From assembly GCA_031539425.1 (NCBI GenBank), contig JAVKLI010000097.1, positions 1-26,456 of the forward strand: DNA of 26,456 nt, read 5' to 3'. The notes under the pieces are model-generated. The model saw only the letters and a program-made list of their open reading frames with translations, had not been told where the DNA came from and ran no database searches. This DNA comes from UBA4416 sp031539425. GTDB lineage: Bacteria > Bacteroidota > Bacteroidia > B-17B0 > Aurantibacillaceae. Position 1 is the stretch's first letter, and the number at the start of each line of letters is the position of its first letter. Positions 22,695 through 26,456 of this stretch are shown here, one piece after another. The translations under genes were made by a program, and so were the position numbers.

Positions 22695-24650
22695 ATGGAA
22701 AGCACACCAGAGAACTTAAAGTCGAATTACGGCGCCGAAAACATACAAGTATTAGAAGGGCTAGAAGCAGTTAGAAAACGCCCCGCCATGTATATTGGTG
22801 ATATTGGCGTAAAAGGTCTTCATCATTTAGTGTACGAAGTAATTGATAACTCAATAGATGAAGCACTGGCTGGGCATTGTAAAAATATTTATGTAACCAT
22901 TTTAGAAAACAACTCTATACAGGTAAAAGATGATGGACGCGGTATCCCAACAGATATTCACCCAAAACTAGGTGTTAGCGCCCTAGAGGTTGTAATGACA
23001 GTACTACACGCTGGAGGTAAATTTGATAAGGATACCTATAAAGTATCTGGAGGCTTACACGGCGTTGGGGTTAGTTGTGTTAACGCCTTGTCAGACTTAT
23101 TAGTAGCTGAAGTACACCGAGACGGTAAAATAACCCAACAAGAATTTAGTAAAGGTAAACCGCTATATCCAGCTAAAATTATTGGTGATACAAGCTATCG
23201 AGGCACTATTGTTACCTTTACCCCTGATTTAAGCATATTTACCGTAAGTGAATACAACTACAATATTTTAGCAAATAGAATAAGAGAACTAGCCTTTTTA
23301 AATAAAGGTATTAGAATTACACTTATCGATAATAGAGATAAAGACGAACAAGGAAACTTTAAATCAGAACTTTTTTATAGTGAAGGCGGCCTTAAAGAAT
23401 TTGTAAAATATATTGATAGCGGTAAAGAAAAACTAATGGATGAGGTAATCCATATTGAAGGCGAAAAAAATGGCATTCCAATAGAAGTAGCAATGTTATA
23501 CAATAACTCTTACAACGAAAGTATTCAAAGTTATGTAAATAATATTAATACACACGAAGGAGGTACCCATTTGGCAGGCTTTAGAAGAGGCCTTACACGA
23601 ACCTTAAAAAGTTATGCCGATAAAAATAACTTACTTAAAAATGTAAAATTTGAAATAAGCGGTGATGACTTTAGAGAAGGTCTTACAGCTATTATATCTG
23701 TTAAAGTACAAGAACCCCAATTTGAAGGTCAAACCAAAACAAAGTTAGGAAATAACGAAGCTATAGGCGCCGTAGATCAAGCTATTAGCGAAGCTTTAGG
23801 GATTTATTTAGAAGAACATCCAAAACAAGGTAAACTTATAGTAGATAAAGTAGTATTAGCAGCTACAGCCCGCCATGCTGCCCGCAAAGCCAGAGAAATG
23901 GTGCAGCGTAAAAGCGTGATGTCTGGATCTGGCTTACCTGGTAAGTTAGCAGACTGTGCTAATAAAGACGCTAGTGCATGTGAACTGTTTTTGGTTGAGG
24001 GAGATTCGGCTGGAGGGACAGCTAAACAAGGTAGAAACAGAGATTTTCAAGCCATACTACCGTTAAGAGGTAAAATTCTAAACGTAGAAAAAGCTTTAGA
24101 ATATAAAATTTACGAAAACGAAGAAATAAAAAATATATTTACCGCTTGTGGCGTTTTTAGAGGCACTAAAGAAGATGATAGAGCCTTAAATATTGACAAA
24201 CTAAGATACCACAAAATTGTTGTCATGTGTGATGCCGATATTGACGGGTCGCACATTACTACTCTAATACTTACTTTCTTTTTTAGACACATGAAAGAAC
24301 TGCTAGAAAAAGGTCACATATACATTGCCGCACCGCCATTATATCAAGTAAAAAAAGGTAAAGAATTTAAATATTGTTGGAATGAAGAGCAACGCCAAGC
24401 TGCAGTAAAAGAATTAGGAGGTGAAAAAACAGAAAGCGTAACTGTACAACGATATAAAGGATTGGGAGAAATGAACGCTGAGCAATTATGGGAAACTACC
24501 CTAGACCCTGAAAGACGCACACTACGACAAGTTACAATAGATAATGCTGCCGAAGCAGATAGAGTGTTTTCGATGCTAATGGGCGATGAAGTACCACCTC
24601 GCCGCGAATTTATTGAGCAAAATGCTAAGTATGCTAAAATAGATGCTTAG
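22695..24650 (+). CDS. gyrB: DNA gyrase subunit B
   Basis: ATPase subunit of the type II topoisomerase that introduces negative supercoils. At 651 residues it has the GHKL ATPase domain with EVIDNSIDEALAG (48-60, Asn52 for Mg), DDGRGIP (79-85), HAGGKFD (105-111) and GGLHGVG (119-125); the transducer domain with NNINTHEGGTHLAGF (282-296); and the TOPRIM domain with EGDSAGG (435-441), PLRGKILNVEKA (456-467) and DADIDGSH (513-520). The C-terminal QRYKGLGEMN (585-594) motif follows. The ~170-residue insert of E. coli-type GyrB is absent, giving the short form usual in this phylum. EGDSAGGTAKQGRNRDFQA favours GyrB over ParE. It follows the 338-base gap and so is probably transcribed on its own. 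Confidence 0.97.
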   Translation: MESTPENLKSNYGAENIQVLEGLEAVRKRPAMYIGDIGVKGLHHLVYEVIDNSIDEALAGHCKNIYVTILENNSIQVKDDGRGIPTDIHPKLGVSALEVVMTVLHAGGKFDKDTYKVSGGLHGVGVSCVNALSDLLVAEVHRDGKITQQEFSKGKPLYPAKIIGDTSYRGTIVTFTPDLSIFTVSEYNYNILANRIRELAFLNKGIRITLIDNRDKDEQGNFKSELFYSEGGLKEFVKYIDSGKEKLMDEVIHIEGEKNGIPIEVAMLYNNSYNESIQSYVNNINTHEGGTHLAGFRRGLTRTLKSYADKNNLLKNVKFEISGDDFREGLTAIISVKVQEPQFEGQTKTKLGNNEAIGAVDQAISEALGIYLEEHPKQGKLIVDKVVLAATARHAARKAREMVQRKSVMSGSGLPGKLADCANKDASACELFLVEGDSAGGTAKQGRNRDFQAILPLRGKILNVEKALEYKIYENEEIKNIFTACGVFRGTKEDDRALNIDKLRYHKIVVMCDADIDGSHITTLILTFFFRHMKELLEKGHIYIAAPPLYQVKKGKEFKYCWNEEQRQAAVKELGGEKTESVTVQRYKGLGEMNAEQLWETTLDPERRTLRQVTIDNAAEADRVFSMLMGDEVPPRREFIEQNAKYAKIDA

Positions 24651-24727
24651 TTAACCTAAAGTTTAATGAGCATTAAAAAAAATAAATAATTACACATAAT
24701 CCAAACCCTGTGTTATTTGAATTTTAG

Positions 24728-24735
24728 TACATTTG
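24728..24735 (+). promoter_or_regulatory. Candidate -7 promoter element for the TPR protein and tatC
   Basis: TACATTTG matches TAnnTTTG exactly and ends 22 bases before the ATG at 24758. There is no clear -33 TTG at the usual spacing. It would drive the TPR gene and, 25 bases after it, tatC. Confidence 0.4.
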
Positions 24736-24757
24736 ACCTTCAAAAAAAATAGATATC

Positions 24758-25450
24758 ATGTCAGAATCAAGTTTATTACAAAAAATCAAAAATTTGTCGT
24801 ATAAAAATTTAGTAGCGTACTATTATCAAAATAAAAAGAAAGCTACAAATATTGCAATTGCTATTGTTGTAGGTATTGGCGCTATTGTTGGATACTTTTT
24901 TTACTACTTACCTAATCAAGAAAAAGAAGCAGGTTCTGAATTATTTTACGCCCATCTTTTATTTGAACGCGATAGCTTTAAAATGGCATTTAATGGTGGT
25001 GTAAGCGTTCCATCGCCAGAAGGTATGCACGTATCTATGGGATTAAAAGAAATTGCAGATGTATATATCGGTACCAAAGCCGCTAAATTAGCTAATTATT
25101 ATGCCGGCATTTGTCTTTTAAACATGGCTCAATACGATGAGGCTATACAATGCTTTGAAAATTATAATGGTAGTGATGCTGTTTTATCTGTTCTTTCTAA
25201 AGGTTTAATTGGAGACGCGATAATGGAACAAAATAAATATGAGGAAGCAGCCAAAAAATATACAGAAACTGCAAATGCTACAAATAACGAAGTTTTAAAT
25301 TTAACATATTTAAAAAAAGCAGGATTAGCATATGAATACGCAGCTAATTATAAAGAAGCTATGGCAGTTTATGAAACTATTAAAACTAAATACCCTAACA
25401 AAACTGAAAATGATAAGTATTTAGCGCGTGTTAAAGCTAAAATGTTATAA
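24758..25450 (+). CDS. Membrane-anchored tetratricopeptide-repeat protein
   Basis: A 230-residue protein with a short cytoplasmic N-terminus, one transmembrane helix (about 29-50) and a periplasmic region made of TPR-like helix pairs, for example KLANYYAGICLLNMAQYDEAIQCFENY (110-136, in pieces), SKGLIGDAIMEQNKYEEAAKKY (147-168, in pieces) and YLKKAGLAYEYAANYKEAMAVYETI (184-208, in pieces). The layout of anchor plus TPR recalls YfgM of E. coli, which assists periplasmic folding and secretion, but this is a resemblance of architecture only. The gene is upstream of tatC by 25 bases, probably in one transcript, which makes a role in export plausible (inference). Confidence 0.75.
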   Translation: MSESSLLQKIKNLSYKNLVAYYYQNKKKATNIAIAIVVGIGAIVGYFFYYLPNQEKEAGSELFYAHLLFERDSFKMAFNGGVSVPSPEGMHVSMGLKEIADVYIGTKAAKLANYYAGICLLNMAQYDEAIQCFENYNGSDAVLSVLSKGLIGDAIMEQNKYEEAAKKYTETANATNNEVLNLTYLKKAGLAYEYAANYKEAMAVYETIKTKYPNKTENDKYLARVKAKML

Positions 25451-25475
25451 TCTGTTTTTTTATTAGAGTTATTGT

Positions 25476-26288
25476 ATGTCGTCAAATGATACTAAAACTC
25501 AGTTATCGTTTGTTCAACACCTCGAAGTATTACGGTGGCATTTAGTTAAGTGCGTATTATCAATTATAATTTTAGCAATAGTATTATTTTGCTTAAATGA
25601 TTTATTGTTTGACACAATCATTTTTGGCCCTTTAAACCAAAATTTTTTTACTTATAAAATGTTTTGCAAACTAGGTCAGTTTGTTGGAGCTGGTAATGAT
25701 TTATGTATAAATATTAAAGTACAACATTTACAAACACTTTCAGCTTCTGAACAGTTTTTTACCCACATGTGGATAGCTATTTTGGGCGGACTCATTTTAT
25801 CAATACCCTATATTTTATTTCAATTGTGGCAGTTTATAAAACCAGCCTTAAAACAGGCTGAAAGAAAAGGAGCCGTTTTATTTGTATTTACTTCTTCAAC
25901 ATTATTTATGATAGGTATTTTGTTTGGTTATTTTTTACTGTTTCCTATGTCTTATAGCTTTTTAATAAACTATCAATTATCCAGCAGCGGGATCGTTCAA
26001 ACAAATAATACATTAAGCGATTATATCTCTTTAATATCAACTATGACCTTTGTATCGGGATTAATTTTTGAATTACCCATTGTAGTTTATTTTTTATCAA
26101 AGCTGTCTATTTTATCACCTTTTATTATGCGCAAGTACCGTAAGTATGCAGTAGTTATTATACTCATTGTATCTGCCATTATTACCCCATCACCTGATGT
26201 AACTTCTCAATTAATTGTGGCTATACCCATTTATATTTTGTACGAAGTAAGTATCTTTATTAGCAGTTACGTGCATCATAAAAAATAG
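25476..26288 (+). CDS. tatC: Sec-independent protein translocase TatC
   Basis: Twin-arginine translocase core subunit that recognises signal peptides of folded proteins. The 270 residues show six hydrophobic segments and the family motifs: HLEVLRWHL near the N-terminus (15-23), FQLWQFIKPALKQAERK (115-131) with Phe120 and Glu129 at the positions of E. coli Phe94 and Glu103, GLIFELPIVVYFLSKL (195-210), the KYRKYA loop (220-225) and IITPSPDVTSQ (235-245). The N-terminal motif reads HLEVLR where E. coli has HLIELR, so the functionally important Glu15 position appears to be Val18 here. The first periplasmic loop (about 44-92) is long, as in other Bacteroidota. No tatA is in the window. It follows the TPR gene by 25 bases. 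Confidence 0.94.
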   Translation: MSSNDTKTQLSFVQHLEVLRWHLVKCVLSIIILAIVLFCLNDLLFDTIIFGPLNQNFFTYKMFCKLGQFVGAGNDLCINIKVQHLQTLSASEQFFTHMWIAILGGLILSIPYILFQLWQFIKPALKQAERKGAVLFVFTSSTLFMIGILFGYFLLFPMSYSFLINYQLSSSGIVQTNNTLSDYISLISTMTFVSGLIFELPIVVYFLSKLSILSPFIMRKYRKYAVVIILIVSAIITPSPDVTSQLIVAIPIYILYEVSIFISSYVHHKK

Positions 26289-26336
26289 CTGTTTTTAGTT
26301 TATTATAACAATGCATTCTTAGATTCAACTAATAAA

Positions 26337-26373
26337 TGCTCCTTTTGATAGGAGTAACTTAGATTATTTTTTC
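26337..26373 (+). terminator. Probable intrinsic terminator after tatC
   Basis: A stem with CTCCT (26339-26343) and AGGAG (26350-26354), extendable by a G-T and a T-A pair, has a 6-base loop and is followed about 10 bases later by a run of six T. The stem is GC-rich for this genome, and the position 49 bases after the tatC stop fits. Confidence 0.4.
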
Positions 26374-26456
26374 AAAAAAAAGAAAATAAAACAGTTTCTT
26401 TTCCTCTTTCCTGAAAGGTAAAATTATCGTACTTGCCCCTCGACCAAAATTTGCAT

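Noticed and set aside
24662..24677. Hairpin TTTAAT-GAGC-ATTAAA after gyrB
   Set aside because: The stem is entirely A/T and is followed by an A-run rather than a T-run on the gyrB strand.
26359..26454. Possible C-terminus of a minus-strand gene running off the right edge
   Set aside because: The frame is open for about 31 codons to the edge, but another minus frame is open over much of the same DNA and no family is recognisable, so no gene can be claimed.

Overview
The window reads as an ordinary chromosomal segment of a low-GC member of the Bacteroidota. The evidence is a type IX secretion (T9SS) protein of the SprE/PorW family, a large secreted protein with a T9SS C-terminal sorting domain, a TonB-dependent receptor with an N-terminal carboxypeptidase-regulatory-like domain, ExbB/ExbD/TonB genes, several exact TAnnTTTG (Bacteroidota -7 type) elements just upstream of genes, and starts preceded by A/T-rich sequence rather than Shine-Dalgarno sites. 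I see no rRNA, tRNA, CRISPR array, insertion sequence or phage gene. Lineage below phylum cannot be fixed from this sequence.

Layout. (1) 196-4717, plus strand: a Wzy/WaaL-type O-antigen ligase-like membrane protein overlapping an unrecognised secreted protein, then rsmI (16S rRNA methylation), frr (ribosome recycling) and panB (pantothenate synthesis). (2) 4780-7118, minus strand: a tight three-gene unit of FkbM-family methyltransferase, an ACMSD-type decarboxylase (kynurenine pathway) and an unrecognised 155-residue protein. (3) 7204-8676, plus: rpoN (sigma-54), divergent from the FkbM gene. A 250-bp gap with two hairpins follows, where rpoN converges with tonB. (4) 8927-18051, minus: sprE/porW, a 1073-residue T9SS cargo protein, a small secreted TonB-C protein, rsmE, then exbB-exbD-tonB. 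(5) 18108-22356, plus: an M23/LytM-like membrane protein that has lost its zinc ligands, overlapping a TonB-dependent receptor, then a PduO-type cobalamin adenosyltransferase and a PaaI-like thioesterase. (6) 22357-22694: the largest gene-free stretch. (7) 22695-26288, plus: gyrB, a membrane-anchored TPR protein and tatC.

How it fits together: housekeeping genes (frr, rsmI, rsmE, gyrB, panB, rpoN, tatC) are interleaved with cell-envelope functions (T9SS assembly and cargo, TonB energy transduction, an outer-membrane receptor, surface glycan ligation). I do not see a convincing new multi-gene system. The observations most worth checking are two eight-base G/C homopolymers inside sprE and tonB in an otherwise AT-rich window (possible slippage sites), the M23 domain that looks catalytically dead beside sprE, two in-frame zero-gap gene junctions with non-ATG starts (exbD/tonB and tonB-C/rsmE), the TonB-dependent receptor next to a cobalamin enzyme, and the two unusual intergenic regions at 8677-8926 and 22357-22694.
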